Source: Proteiniphilum sp. UBA5283 (GTDB lineage Bacteria > Bacteroidota > Bacteroidia > Bacteroidales > Dysgonomonadaceae). Taken from it: a stretch of DNA of 10,059 bases. This document shows positions 1-6,883 of this stretch, one piece after another. A model generated the notes under the pieces. The model ran no database searches. It was not told the DNA's origin and saw only the letters and a program-made list of their open reading frames with translations. The position numbers were made by a program, and so were the translations under genes. The DNA lies in the NCBI GenBank assembly GCA_002408485.1, contig DHSP01000009.1, positions 17,537 to 27,595 of the forward strand, written 5' to 3'. The stretch's first letter is position 1; each line of letters begins with the position of its first letter.

Positions 1-4
1 TTTT

Positions 5-1921
5 TTATTTTTGAGCAACGAAGGAGACGGCGTCGTCCTCCAGTCCCAGCTCACCCATATCAATCAGGAAACGGACGACACGGATTACCTTATCCGTGTC
101 GCCATCCGCAACAGAATCAACCAGATCGTTTATCCTGCGCGGCTGCTCTTTGGACAGAGACTCCTTCAGTCGTCCTTCGATCTGACGAAACTCACAGTTC
201 GACAAACCTGTTTCATTTCTTTTCAGACAGACATCGCATCTGCCACAGTCTTTCGGGTTTTTCTCGCCAAAATAGATCAGCAACATCCTGCTTCTGCAAA
301 CTGCGTCTTCCTCCACATATCCGATCATGGAATAGATCCTTTTCTCAAAACGCTTCTTCCGCTCTTCGTATACCTCCCTGGGTATGGTCACAAACTGCAC
401 CTCTTCGCGGGAAGTGGTAAATACGATAAAAGGCGTTTTTTTCTGAGGTATGTAACGGATGTAGCGCATACGGGATAACGAAATGAGCATTTCAGCAATT
501 TCTTTTCTGTTTTTACCGGTTCTGACAGCGAGCATCGACTCATCAATGTACACATCGTCCGAAAACACGCCTGTATAGTTTCGCAAAATTGTATGCAACA
601 GCTCATCAGCATCTTTTTCGAGATGGAGGGTATACATTTCGTCGCGGTAGATCAGAAAACGGATTCGCGAGCGTAGGTCGATCTCTTCGGTATACTCAAT
701 GTAGCCGGCCAACTCCAAAATCTTCAATGCATGATGCGTCTGCAGGAAAGGAAGTTTGAAAGACAAACAAAATTCATGCAGGCTGAAATCATACACATCG
801 TTGTACCCTGCTCCCACAGCCACCTGATAATAATTACCCAACGCTTCATATACCCGCAGGATGAAATCCCGACCCGGGAATGAGTCTGCTATTCTTTTCT
901 TCAGCTTGGCGCTGTCGGCAGCCGTATAGAGAATGACTGAGTAAGAGCGCCCTCCGTCACGCCCGGCGCGCCCGGCTTCCTGAAAATACTCCTCCAGAGA
1001 ATTGGGCAGATCCATGTGAATCACCGTCCGCACATCGGGCTTATCGATACCCATTCCGAAAGCATTGGTCGCCACAATAACCCGGCACTCATCTAGCTTC
1101 CAGGCATTCTGCTTGTGGATTTTTTCCTCGTGAGAGAGACCTGCGTGGAAAAAGTCGGCTGCAAAACCGGCTTTTCGGAGCAGGAGGGAAATCTCTTTGG
1201 TTTGCTTTCTGCTGCGTACATAGACAATGGAGGCCCCTTGCACGGTTTGAAGGATATGAACCAGCTCAGCCAGCTTATTGTCGGCATTCCTCACCACATA
1301 CGAGAGATTATCCCTGGCAAAGCTTTTTTGGAAAACATTTTTCTCCTTGAATGACAGCTTCTCCTGAATATCGTCCACCACCTCATGGGTGGCCGTGGCG
1401 GTGAGCGCAAGCAGGGGAACACCCTCCAGGAGGCGTCGAATGTCGGAAATCTTCAGATAGGAGGGACGAAAATCGTACCCCCATTGAGAAATGCAATGCG
1501 ACTCATCCACCACCAGCAGGCAGACATCCATAGCCTGCAGCTTCGTGATAAAGATATCGGACGAAAGGCGCTCGGGGGAGACATAAAGGAATTTATAATC
1601 GCCAAAGATACAGTTCTCAAGCGTGGTGATGATCTCGTCGCGCGACATGCCGGAATATACTGCGGCCGCCTTTATTCCACGCTCCCGCAGGTTATCCACC
1701 TGGTCTTTCATCAACGATATGAGCGGCGTTACCACCAGACAGATCCCTTTCATGCCCATGACGGGTACCTGAAAAGTAAGAGACTTACCCCCGCCGGTAG
1801 GCATCAGCCCCAGTGTATCCCTCCCCTCCCATACCGACTGGATGATCTGCTCCTGCAGAGGCCGGAAAGAGGAATACCCCCAATAGTCATACAATATCTG
1901 GTGAAACAATTCCGTTTGCAT
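5..1921 (-). CDS. recQ: RecQ-family ATP-dependent DNA helicase (non-canonical Bacteroidetes form)
   Basis: This is a superfamily 2 helicase expected to unwind DNA 3' to 5' in recombination and repair. Counted from the ATG at 1921, the protein has 638 residues. Visible motifs are Walker A MPTGGGKS (40-47), DESH with the RecQ-specific aromatic loop HCISQWGYDFRPSY (139-155), LTATAT (173-178), ATNAFGMGID (284-293) and QEAGRAGRDG (314-323). A four-cysteine zinc cluster follows at C542, C559, C562 and C565, and about 65 residues of winged-helix-like sequence end the protein. In E. coli RecQ (about 610 residues) the zinc cluster directly follows the helicase core and an HRDC domain ends the protein. 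Here roughly 190 residues separate core from cluster, and no HRDC is evident. Motif II has Ser in place of the usual Ala. An in-frame TTG at 1927 is possible but the ATG is preferred. It lies 18 nt after recJ and is probably co-transcribed with it. Family assignment is very secure; the exact role is less so. Confidence 0.95.
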   Translation of the reverse strand: MQTELFHQILYDYWGYSSFRPLQEQIIQSVWEGRDTLGLMPTGGGKSLTFQVPVMGMKGICLVVTPLISLMKDQVDNLRERGIKAAAVYSGMSRDEIITTLENCIFGDYKFLYVSPERLSSDIFITKLQAMDVCLLVVDESHCISQWGYDFRPSYLKISDIRRLLEGVPLLALTATATHEVVDDIQEKLSFKEKNVFQKSFARDNLSYVVRNADNKLAELVHILQTVQGASIVYVRSRKQTKEISLLLRKAGFAADFFHAGLSHEEKIHKQNAWKLDECRVIVATNAFGMGIDKPDVRTVIHMDLPNSLEEYFQEAGRAGRDGGRSYSVILYTAADSAKLKKRIADSFPGRDFILRVYEALGNYYQVAVGAGYNDVYDFSLHEFCLSFKLPFLQTHHALKILELAGYIEYTEEIDLRSRIRFLIYRDEMYTLHLEKDADELLHTILRNYTGVFSDDVYIDESMLAVRTGKNRKEIAEMLISLSRMRYIRYIPQKKTPFIVFTTSREEVQFVTIPREVYEERKKRFEKRIYSMIGYVEEDAVCRSRMLLIYFGEKNPKDCGRCDVCLKRNETGLSNCEFRQIEGRLKESLSKEQPRRINDLVDSVADGDTDKVIRVVRFLIDMGELGLEDDAVSFVAQK

Positions 1922-1939
1922 AGGCAAGCGCTTGCTCGG

Positions 1940-3655
1940 TCATCCCCGTATATCTTTGATCATGAGCTGAGTGAACGACTTCCCCCCATGGGTGTTTTCC
2001 TCAATGGTATAACAGATATCCACCGGCTGGCCTGATTTGATTCGCTGATAAAAATCCTGTTGACTGAAGGCTATGCCGGGCATGGACATCTCTGTAGTAT
2101 GATCGATTACCTCCAGCTTGATATGGCGAAACCCCTTACCCACAAGCTTGCTGCTTCCAGCATCACGCACATCTTTGGTAAGGAAAACCGGATTCTCATT
2201 TTCAGGGCCAAAAGGATTGAACAAATCAAGTCCCTCAACGAAGGCAGGGGTTATCTGCGAGAAAGTGATCTCTGCATCGACAGTGATCTGGGGGAGCATC
2301 ATCCCCGCCTCTATACCGTCGAAAGAAAGCGTATTGAAGCGGTCGATAAATTCCCCGAGATGCTCTTCCCGCAATGTTAATCCTGCAGCATAGGTATGCC
2401 CGCCAAAGTTTTCCAGTATGTCGCGACACGACTCAATTGCTTTGTACACATCGAATCCGGGCACAGAACGCGCCGATCCCGAGATCATATTGTTGGATTT
2501 GGTAAGCACCACCGCGGGACGATAGTACTTCTCTGTCAACCGCGAGGCAACGATACCCACAATACCTTTATGCCATGTTTCATCATAGAGCACAATGCTT
2601 TTCTGACGTTTTATGTCGATATGATTTTCGATATACTCAAGCGCCTCGTCGGTAATCCTTTTATCCAGCTCCCTCCTGTCTTCGTTGTACTTGTCAATAT
2701 TCTTGCTTTTCTCTCTGGCCGTTGTCATATCGTTCACCAGCATCAGGTCTACAGCCTCCTTCCCGTTCATCATTCTGCCTGAGGCATTGATCCGCGGACC
2801 AATTTTAAAGACGATGTCGTTGACAGTAATCTGCTTCCTATGAAGCCCGCAAATCTCAATAATTCCTCGTAAGCCGAAGCTGGGATTTGAATTGAGCTGC
2901 TTCAACCCGTAATAGGTCATTATGCGGTTCTCGCCCGTGAGAGGGACGATGTCGGATGCAATGCTTACAGCCACCAGGTCGAGAAGCGGCTCGATATCGG
3001 AAAAAGGATAACCGTTACGCTGGGAGAATGCCTGCACCAGTTTAAAACCGACGCCGCATCCCGACAGCTCTTCGTAAGGATAGACAGAATCGGCTCTTTT
3101 AGCGTCTACAACCGCCACAGCGTCGGGCAGACGGTCGTCAGGCATGTGATGATCACAAATGATGAAGTCGATGCCTTTTTCTTTGGCATAAGCGACTTTG
3201 TTCACCGCTTTAATACCGCAATCGAGAGAGACTATGAGCTTTACGCCCGTATTCACGGCATAATCGATTCCCTGAAACGAAATGCCGTACCCTTCATCGT
3301 ACCGGTCAGGAATATAATAATCAATATTATTGGTAATTCCCCGAAAGAACTTATACACCAGCGCTACTGCTGTCGTACCATCCACATCATAATCCCCGTA
3401 AACAAGGATTCGCTCTTTATCACCGAGAGCCTTCTCAATTCTCCGGATTGCTTTTTCCATATCGGGCAAGAGAAAAGGGTCGTGCAAATCTTCCAGTCTG
3501 GGATAGAGAAACCGCGTCGCTTCTTCGGCTGTCTCCATACCCTTGTTCACAAGCAGTTCAACAAGGACGGGGTGTAAGTTTAATTCTTTCGCTAATTCAT
3601 CTTTTATCTTTTCTTGGTCGGTTGATAGGGTTGAATAATTCCATCTGTAAGTCAT
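1940..3655 (-). CDS. recJ: Single-stranded-DNA-specific 5'-3' exonuclease RecJ
   Basis: RecJ degrades single-stranded DNA from the 5' end in RecF-pathway recombination, mismatch repair and base-excision repair. The 571-residue product matches the usual bacterial length (about 570-580). The DHH domain shows YGDYDVDGTTA (86-96), LDCG (144-147), CDHHMPD (167-173) and SIASDIVPL (231-239), which together supply the aspartate and histidine metal ligands. The DHHA1 domain shows SGSARS (392-397) and FGGHTYAAG (417-425). The C-terminal part (about 455-570) fits the RecJ OB-fold that binds single-stranded DNA. The ATG at 3655 opens MTYRWNY, a typical RecJ beginning. recJ is the first gene of a two-gene unit with recQ, whose helicase activity supplies the single strand RecJ cuts. 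A candidate promoter lies about 125 nt upstream. All catalytic motifs appear intact. Confidence 0.97.
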   Translation of the reverse strand: MTYRWNYSTLSTDQEKIKDELAKELNLHPVLVELLVNKGMETAEEATRFLYPRLEDLHDPFLLPDMEKAIRRIEKALGDKERILVYGDYDVDGTTAVALVYKFFRGITNNIDYYIPDRYDEGYGISFQGIDYAVNTGVKLIVSLDCGIKAVNKVAYAKEKGIDFIICDHHMPDDRLPDAVAVVDAKRADSVYPYEELSGCGVGFKLVQAFSQRNGYPFSDIEPLLDLVAVSIASDIVPLTGENRIMTYYGLKQLNSNPSFGLRGIIEICGLHRKQITVNDIVFKIGPRINASGRMMNGKEAVDLMLVNDMTTAREKSKNIDKYNEDRRELDKRITDEALEYIENHIDIKRQKSIVLYDETWHKGIVGIVASRLTEKYYRPAVVLTKSNNMISGSARSVPGFDVYKAIESCRDILENFGGHTYAAGLTLREEHLGEFIDRFNTLSFDGIEAGMMLPQITVDAEITFSQITPAFVEGLDLFNPFGPENENPVFLTKDVRDAGSSKLVGKGFRHIKLEVIDHTTEMSMPGIAFSQQDFYQRIKSGQPVDICYTIEENTHGGKSFTQLMIKDIRG

Positions 3656-3684
3656 TTATATCGTTTTTTTTCTTCTCTCCCAGG

Positions 3685-3703
3685 TCCCGAATCAGCTTCG
3701 GGA
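3685..3703. repeat. Inverted repeat in the recJ leader
   Basis: The sequence TCCCGAA, a 5-nt loop and TTCGGGA form a perfect 7-bp inverted repeat at 3685-3691 and 3697-3703. It would be a small stem-loop in the recJ 5' untranslated RNA if transcription starts at the -7-like element at 3786-3779. It is not a terminator on either strand, because no T-run follows it. On the minus strand an A-rich run follows it and leads into the recJ start. Function is unknown; it could be a translation-control hairpin or a DNA-binding site. Confidence 0.45.
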
Positions 3704-3778
3704 AAGCTCCGGTCCTCCGTCGTGTATAGAGGCCATGCAGAATCTCAGTAGTGGCATATACACACCACTCCGAAGTTG

Positions 3779-3786
3779 TAAAGGTA
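3779..3786 (-). promoter_or_regulatory. Candidate -7 element of the recJ-recQ promoter
   Basis: Read on the minus strand this is TACCTTTA, one base from the Bacteroidetes -7 consensus TAnnTTTG. It is preceded by an A/T-rich stretch, and no convincing -33 TTTG is visible. It would give recJ a leader of about 115-120 nt. An 11-bp palindrome (ATTCCGGGAAT, 3801-3811) lies about where the -33 contact should be and might be an operator, but that is speculation. Confidence 0.4.
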
Positions 3787-3876
3787 GTATTATTTTTTTG
3801 ATTCCGGGAATTTCAACCATAAATAATCATCTTTCGGCAGAGCTGTTCAGACAAAGGCATTTTCAAATCTTATTCG

Positions 3877-3884
3877 TACCTTTG
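3877..3884 (+). promoter_or_regulatory. -7 element of the mnmA promoter
   Basis: TACCTTTG is a perfect match to the Bacteroidetes -7 consensus TAnnTTTG. It stands 26 nt before the mnmA ATG, so transcription would start near 3890 with a leader of about 20 nt. A clear -33 TTTG at the expected distance is not seen, which is the weak point of the call. Confidence 0.6.
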
Positions 3885-3910
3885 CACCTTAAAATCAACG
3901 GAAGAGAAGA

Positions 3911-4975
3911 ATGGAGATCGCAGCATTGGTTTCTGGGGGAGTAGACAGTTCGGTAGTGGTACATCAGCTAAAAGAGATGGGCTACGACCCTGTGATCTAT
4001 TACATCAGGATAGGGATGGAGGACAAGGATGGTTATATTGATTGTCCTTCGGAAGAAGATATTGAGATTGTGACGTACATCGCCAAAAAATACGGCTGCC
4101 GTTTTGAGGTTGTGTCGCTGCACGAAGAGTATTGGGAAACGGTGGTAAAATATACCATCGATTCGGTGAAACGTGGGTTGACACCCAACCCGGATATGAT
4201 GTGCAACAAGCTGATCAAATTTGGTGTTTTTGAACAAAAGTGGGGACATCTGTTCGACAAGATTGCCACTGGACATTATGCCACCACCACAGAGCAGGAT
4301 GGGCTCACCTGGCTTTCTACAGCCAGGGACCACGTGAAAGATCAGACCTATTTTCTGGGACAGATCAGCTATGTACAGGTTTCAAAGCTGATATTCCCTA
4401 TTGGACATCTGTTGAAGTCGGAAGTACGCTCCATTGCTACCAGAGAAAAATTGCCCTCGGCACAACGCAGAGACAGCCAGGGAATCTGTTTCCTCGGCAA
4501 GGTGAACTACAATGATTTCATTGAACGTTACCTGGGCAAAAAAGAAGGGCTCATTGTGGAGCTGGAGACGGGCAACATTTTGGGCAAGCACCAGGGATTC
4601 TGGTTCCACACCATTGGCCAGCGCAAAGGGCTTGGCTTGAGCGGTGGTCCCTGGTTTGTGATCAAAAAGGATGTGAACCGCAATATAGTTTATGTCTCAA
4701 AGGGATATGACACAAAACATCAATACGGCGAGGTGATCAATCTACAGGGGTTCGACTTCATCACGAAGGACCTTTGGGGTGATTTTAACGATGAAAAGGA
4801 AATCACATTTAAAATCCGCCACACACCTGAATTCACCAAAGGGAAAATCTCCAGAGTCGGTGATATGTACCGCATACATTCTCATGCGCCGATACAGGGT
4901 ATTGCCGCGGGCCAGTTCGGGGTGGTGTATGACAAGGAAAGTCATCTCTGCCTGGGTAGCGGAATGATAATCTGA
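3911..4975 (+). CDS. mnmA: tRNA-specific 2-thiouridylase MnmA
   Basis: MnmA adds the 2-thio group to the wobble uridine (U34) of the Lys, Glu and Gln tRNAs, using ATP and a sulfur-relay persulfide. The 354-residue protein shows the N-type ATP pyrophosphatase loop SGGVDSS (8-14), TPNPDMMCNK with catalytic Cys98 (91-100), ATGHYA (119-124), KDQTYFLGQ (143-151) and DSQGICFLG with persulfide Cys193 (188-196). These cysteines match E. coli Cys102 and Cys199. The central HTIGQRKGLGLSGG (233-246) and a C-terminal beta-barrel region complete the family layout. The ATG at 3911 puts the ATP loop eight residues from the start, as expected. The gene has its own -7 box and diverges from recJ. Bacteroides-type genomes, as I recall, carry more than one mnmA copy, and the short N-terminus with an IGMEDKDGYIDC segment suggests one of those paralogs. 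Family certainty is high, paralog identity open. Confidence 0.96.
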   Translation: MEIAALVSGGVDSSVVVHQLKEMGYDPVIYYIRIGMEDKDGYIDCPSEEDIEIVTYIAKKYGCRFEVVSLHEEYWETVVKYTIDSVKRGLTPNPDMMCNKLIKFGVFEQKWGHLFDKIATGHYATTTEQDGLTWLSTARDHVKDQTYFLGQISYVQVSKLIFPIGHLLKSEVRSIATREKLPSAQRRDSQGICFLGKVNYNDFIERYLGKKEGLIVELETGNILGKHQGFWFHTIGQRKGLGLSGGPWFVIKKDVNRNIVYVSKGYDTKHQYGEVINLQGFDFITKDLWGDFNDEKEITFKIRHTPEFTKGKISRVGDMYRIHSHAPIQGIAAGQFGVVYDKESHLCLGSGMII

Positions 4976-4993
4976 CAAACAAACAATCAGCTT

Positions 4994-5026
4994 TTTGCAG
5001 TTTTTCGCTGCATTTAATTATCTTTG
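4994..5026 (+). promoter_or_regulatory. Bacteroidetes-type promoter of the barrel-protein gene
   Basis: A -33 TTTG (4994-4997) and a -7 TATCTTTG (5019-5026) are separated by 21 nt, which fits the Bacteroidetes TTTG / TAnnTTTG promoter type. This is the best-formed promoter in the window. Transcription should begin around 5030-5036, at or just after the first in-frame ATGs at 5029 and 5035. The promoter therefore argues that translation begins at the ATG at 5047. Confidence 0.7.
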
Positions 5027-5046
5027 TCATGCAAATGAAACCTGTT

Positions 5047-5547
5047 ATGAATAGAGTTCTCCTGGCATGTGCAGTTTTCGGGCTGTTGTCCATCTCAAAG
5101 GTGTCCGCTCAGTTTGAAGGAACCGTTGGCATGGGCATACATGCCGGGTACGGAGCCGGGATAAGCAGCCCGGGTGTGGGAGCACATCTGCATTACTATC
5201 ACACAAACAACGTTCGGTTTGTCCCCTCTTTCAGTTATTTTCCTGAGCGCAAAGGAACAGGTATGTGGATGGCAGATGCTGATGCACACTATCTCCTTCC
5301 TGTCTCCATTACAGCCTCCCTGTACCCGATAGCAGGGATCCATTATTCGAACTGGAAATATAGTGCCGGACAAGCCAGCGAAATGCTCGTGGAGGAATGG
5401 ACGAAACATCGTGCTGGAATCAATCTGGGCCTTGGATTTCAGCACGACATTGCCTATCGGGTACGAGCCAATTTCGAGTTGAAGTACCAGTTTATCAAAG
5501 ATTATTCCCAGGTGGTTTTTATGGCCGGATTTGGTTTTTGGCTCTGA
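5047..5547 (+). CDS. Small secreted protein, predicted outer-membrane beta-barrel
   Basis: I do not recognise a specific family. The 166-residue product begins with a signal peptide (MNRVLLACAVFGLLSIS, then KVSA before QF), so cleavage is likely after residue 21. The mature part reads as about eight amphipathic strands with alternating hydrophobic and polar residues and aromatic girdles, for example GAHLHYYH, RFVPSFSYF, ASLYPIAGIHYSNW, AGINLGLGF and RANFELKYQF. It ends in VFMAGFGFWL, the kind of aromatic C-terminus expected for the last barrel strand. This resembles the small OmpA/OmpW-like eight-stranded porin-fold proteins common in Bacteroidetes. In-frame ATGs also occur at 5029 and 5035, but the promoter -7 box ends at 5026, so 5047 is the likeliest start. 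The gene sits between mnmA and hflX, and its function is unknown. Confidence 0.8.
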   Translation: MNRVLLACAVFGLLSISKVSAQFEGTVGMGIHAGYGAGISSPGVGAHLHYYHTNNVRFVPSFSYFPERKGTGMWMADADAHYLLPVSITASLYPIAGIHYSNWKYSAGQASEMLVEEWTKHRAGINLGLGFQHDIAYRVRANFELKYQFIKDYSQVVFMAGFGFWL

Positions 5548-5548
5548 A

Positions 5549-5611
5549 TACCTTGTATCACGCATCCCAGTTCCCGTGTCACATGTCTTGATTCTTGCTT
5601 CTTATGTCTTG
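5549..5611. repeat. Degenerate 7-bp tandem repeat tract between the barrel gene and hflX
   Basis: Nine consecutive heptamers run from just after the barrel-gene stop: TACCTTG, TATCACG, CATCCCA, GTTCCCG, TGTCACA, TGTCTTG, ATTCTTG, CTTCTTA, TGTCTTG. All nine have C at position 4 and a purine at position 7, and eight have T at position 3 (consensus NNTCNNR). The last four share CTT at positions 4-6, and the unit TGTCTTG recurs exactly at 5584 and 5605. The phase is lost after 5611. The tract occupies most of the 87-nt gap before hflX, contains no obvious promoter box, and has no assigned function. Confidence 0.6.
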
Positions 5612-5634
5612 ACTTGACTCTAATTTTTTGACAA

Positions 5635-6870
5635 ATGAAAGATTTCATCACCAACGAAATAAAAAATGAAATTGCCGTTCTGGTCGGGTTGATCACACCC
5701 GATCAGAACGAAGAAAAGGTAAATGAATACCTCGACGAACTGGCATTTTTGGCTGAAACGGCGGGGCTGGCACCCGGAAAACGTTTTGTGCAACGGCTCG
5801 ATATGCCCAACAGCGTCACGTTTGTGGGCAAAGGGAAGCTGGAGGAGATTGAGGCATATGTAAAAGAGGAAGAAAACGAAGTAGGCGTGGTTATATTCGA
5901 TGATGAGCTGTCGGCAAAACAACTCCGTAACATCGAAAAGGAACTACAGATCAGAATCATGGACCGGACAAGCCTGATTCTCGACATCTTCGCCATGCGT
6001 GCCCAAACAGCCCATGCTAAAGTACAGGTGGAACTGGCGCAATATCAATACCTGCTCCCCAGACTCACGCGGATGTGGACCCACCTTGAACGGCAGCGGG
6101 GCGGCGGGGGGACCATCATGCGCGGGCCGGGCGAAACACAACTGGAGACCGACCGGAGGATCATTCTCGATAAAATATCCCGTCTGAAACAGGAATTAAA
6201 GGATATCGACAAGCAGAAAACCGTGCAACGTAAGAACCGGGGGAAACTGGTGCGGGTCGCCTTGGTGGGATACACCAACGTGGGCAAATCGACCCTGATG
6301 ACACTTCTCAGCAAAAGCGATGTATTTGCGGAAAACAAGCTGTTTGCGACCCTCGACACCACAGTGCGTAAGATGACCATTCAAAATCTCCCGTTCCTGC
6401 TTACCGACACCGTGGGATTCATCCGCAAATTACCCACGCACCTGATTGAATCATTCAAATCGACCCTCGATGAAGTACGCGAAGCAGACATCCTCCTGCA
6501 TGTGGTGGATATCTCCCACCCCGCATTCAGGGAACAGATTGAAGTGGTAGAGAAGACCCTCTTCGAGATCGACGACACCGAGAAACCGGTCATCCTCCTG
6601 TTCAATAAAATTGATGCTTTCACACACGTGGTAAAGGACGAGGATGACCTCACCCCAAAAGTGCGGGCGAACTATACTCTCGAAGAACTCAAACAGACAT
6701 GGTTAGGCAAAATGAACAACAAGGACACCATCTTCATTTCAGCCAAAGAAAAAGAAAACATTGATGCCCTGAAGCAGCTTCTTTACGACAAAGTGAAAGA
6801 GATCCACATCACCCGTTTTCCTTACAACGACTTTTTATATCAGCAATACGAGGAAGATGATGATAAATAA
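5635..6870 (+). CDS. hflX: GTPase HflX (ribosome-splitting factor)
   Basis: HflX binds the 50S subunit near the peptidyl-transferase centre and uses GTP to split or rescue stalled ribosomes, notably under heat stress. The 411-residue protein has the HflX N-terminal domain (about 12-155), the glycine-rich segment GGGGTIMRGPGETQLETDRR (156-175) and a coiled helix (about 178-202). The GTPase domain follows, with G1 GYTNVGKST (212-220), G2 TLDTT (239-243), G3 DTVG (258-261), G4 NKID (324-327) and G5 SAKE (369-372). The length fits bacterial HflX. It starts at the ATG at 5635, with no clear Shine-Dalgarno sequence. No good promoter is visible in the 87-nt gap, so it may be read from the barrel-gene promoter or from an unrecognised site near the heptamer tract. 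It converges on the aspartate kinase gene with only 13 nt between the stop codons. Confidence 0.97.
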   Translation: MKDFITNEIKNEIAVLVGLITPDQNEEKVNEYLDELAFLAETAGLAPGKRFVQRLDMPNSVTFVGKGKLEEIEAYVKEEENEVGVVIFDDELSAKQLRNIEKELQIRIMDRTSLILDIFAMRAQTAHAKVQVELAQYQYLLPRLTRMWTHLERQRGGGGTIMRGPGETQLETDRRIILDKISRLKQELKDIDKQKTVQRKNRGKLVRVALVGYTNVGKSTLMTLLSKSDVFAENKLFATLDTTVRKMTIQNLPFLLTDTVGFIRKLPTHLIESFKSTLDEVREADILLHVVDISHPAFREQIEVVEKTLFEIDDTEKPVILLFNKIDAFTHVVKDEDDLTPKVRANYTLEELKQTWLGKMNNKDTIFISAKEKENIDALKQLLYDKVKEIHITRFPYNDFLYQQYEEDDDK

Positions 6871-6883
6871 AAAGCAACCAAAA

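Noticed and set aside
1922..1927. TTG start of recQ two codons upstream of the ATG
   Set aside because: An ATG is available at 1921, and the TTG lies inside the palindrome in the gap. It adds only two residues and has no supporting ribosome site.
1385..2035. Long open frame (about 216 codons) on the plus strand, antisense to recQ and the end of recJ
   Set aside because: It is the opposite-strand shadow of two clear genes, has no family motif, no promoter box and a low-complexity start.
3146..3577. Plus-strand open frame antisense to the 5' part of recJ
   Set aside because: RecJ catalytic motifs occupy the other strand without interruption, and the antisense product has no family features.
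3685..3703. Stem-loop between recJ and mnmA as a transcription terminator
   Set aside because: No T-run follows it on either strand, and it lies between divergent genes where no transcript should end.
4976..5028. Terminator after mnmA
   Set aside because: No inverted repeat with a T-run was found. The short T-runs there are part of the next promoter.
5621..5630. TAATTTTTTG just before hflX as a promoter -7 box
   Set aside because: The spacing is wrong for TAnnTTTG (two extra T), and it ends only four bases before the start codon.
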